From Leuconostoc pseudomesenteroides KCTC 3652 (GTDB taxonomy: Bacteria; Bacillota; Bacilli; Lactobacillales; Lactobacillaceae), in assembly GCF_014634745.1 (NCBI RefSeq), contig NZ_BMBP01000008.1:35593-99592 (forward strand): a stretch of 64,000 nucleotides of DNA, in the 5' to 3' direction. A program made the position numbers and the translations under genes. Positions within the stretch are counted from its first letter, which is position 1. Each line of letters begins with the position of its first letter. The notes beneath the pieces were generated by a model that ran no database searches, had not been told where the DNA came from, and saw nothing but the letters and a program-made list of their open reading frames with translations. Shown one piece after another: positions 63,895 through 64,000 of this stretch.

Positions 63895-64000
63895 TTAGGC
63901 AACATTTGAGATACGATTGCGATTATAAAAATTGATATACCAACCAATGGCTGCTTGGACTTGCGTTAATGTTTCGTATGCCTTCAAATACACCTCTTCA
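63895..64000 (-). mobile_element. C-terminus of an IS3-family transposase (partial, cut by window edge)
   Basis: On the minus strand the open frame entering from the right edge reads EEVYLKAYETLTQVQAAIGW, then YINFYNRNRISNVA and a stop at 63895. This is the end of the integrase core of IS3-type OrfB (pattern V-Y-L-x-x-Y-x-x-x-x-x-A-x-x-x-I-x-x-Y-I-x-F-Y-N). The usual R-P-H-x-S-L segment after FYN is replaced by a short divergent tail, so the element may be truncated or altered at its end. Terminal repeats could not be fixed. Confidence 0.75.

Overview
The window is AT-rich DNA from a low-GC Gram-positive bacterium. The gene set points to a lactic acid bacterium, most likely Leuconostoc or a close relative: PTS import of sucrose and beta-glucosides, cre sites overlapping promoters, acetolactate decarboxylase, a Met T-box, a Kup potassium carrier, an LPxTG-type surface protein and a LysM glucosaminidase. 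The genus is an inference; no rRNA or other marker gene is present. Coding density is high and most transcription units end in clear intrinsic terminators.

Layout. 1-2446: C-terminal part of a wall-anchored surface protein. 2.5-6.9 kb: beta-glucoside operon (membrane protein, PTS IIC, GH1 6-phospho-beta-glucosidase) behind a promoter overlapped by a cre site, then a GntR/UTRA regulator. 7-11.4 kb: divergent sucrose locus (LacI-type regulator; PTS IIBCA and GH32 hydrolase). 11.4-14.9 kb: a 44-residue membrane peptide and an unknown protein behind another cre promoter, a second LacI regulator, an SDR oxidoreductase and an FMN reductase. 15-17.8 kb: Kup and an acetyltransferase. 18-22.5 kb: Bce-type antimicrobial peptide sensing and resistance module (response regulator, kinase, ABC ATPase, large permease) with a candidate operator inside the kinase gene end. 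22.5-26.8 kb: small redox and housekeeping genes. 27-30.9 kb: an operon for a small secreted protein, three membrane proteins, an ABC ATPase and an anchored extracellular protein; it carries one frameshift and one in-frame stop. 31-38.5 kb: disulfide oxidoreductase plus MsrA, RarD-type permease, uracil-DNA glycosylase family protein, acetyltransferase, PASTA protein, MFS exporter and an MmcQ/YjbR protein.

38.6-42.9 kb: a Met-type T-box leader followed by a 50-codon small ORF, metY, an orphan peptide-binding protein and a class C26 amidotransferase-like hydrolase. This looks like one methionine-responsive unit. 42.9-49.3 kb: a stand-alone condensation-fold acyltransferase, azlCD with a divergent MocR regulator, a small NADP-binding oxidoreductase, an HxlR regulator and a Gfo/Idh/MocA oxidoreductase. 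49.3-50 kb: non-coding, with a decayed small heat-shock gene. 50-54.3 kb: phosphate-ester MFS transporter, quinone oxidoreductase, acetolactate decarboxylase divergent from a MarR regulator, and a DUF1304-type protein. 55.4-61.2 kb: an Ugp-like ABC importer with glycerophosphodiesterase and a histidine phosphatase, preceded by irregular TTTACA-like repeats. 61.4-64 kb: a membrane protein, a five-LysM glucosaminidase and the end of an IS3-type transposase cut by the window edge.

The best candidate for something undescribed is the 27-30.9 kb secretion/ABC operon, with its two lesions. Next come the metY-binding protein-C26 unit with its overlapping small ORF, and a 13-bp palindrome (TTACT-N3-AGTAA) found in front of the FMN reductase and aldB and, imperfectly, in front of the HxlR gene. 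All family assignments come from reading motifs by eye; no database search was run.
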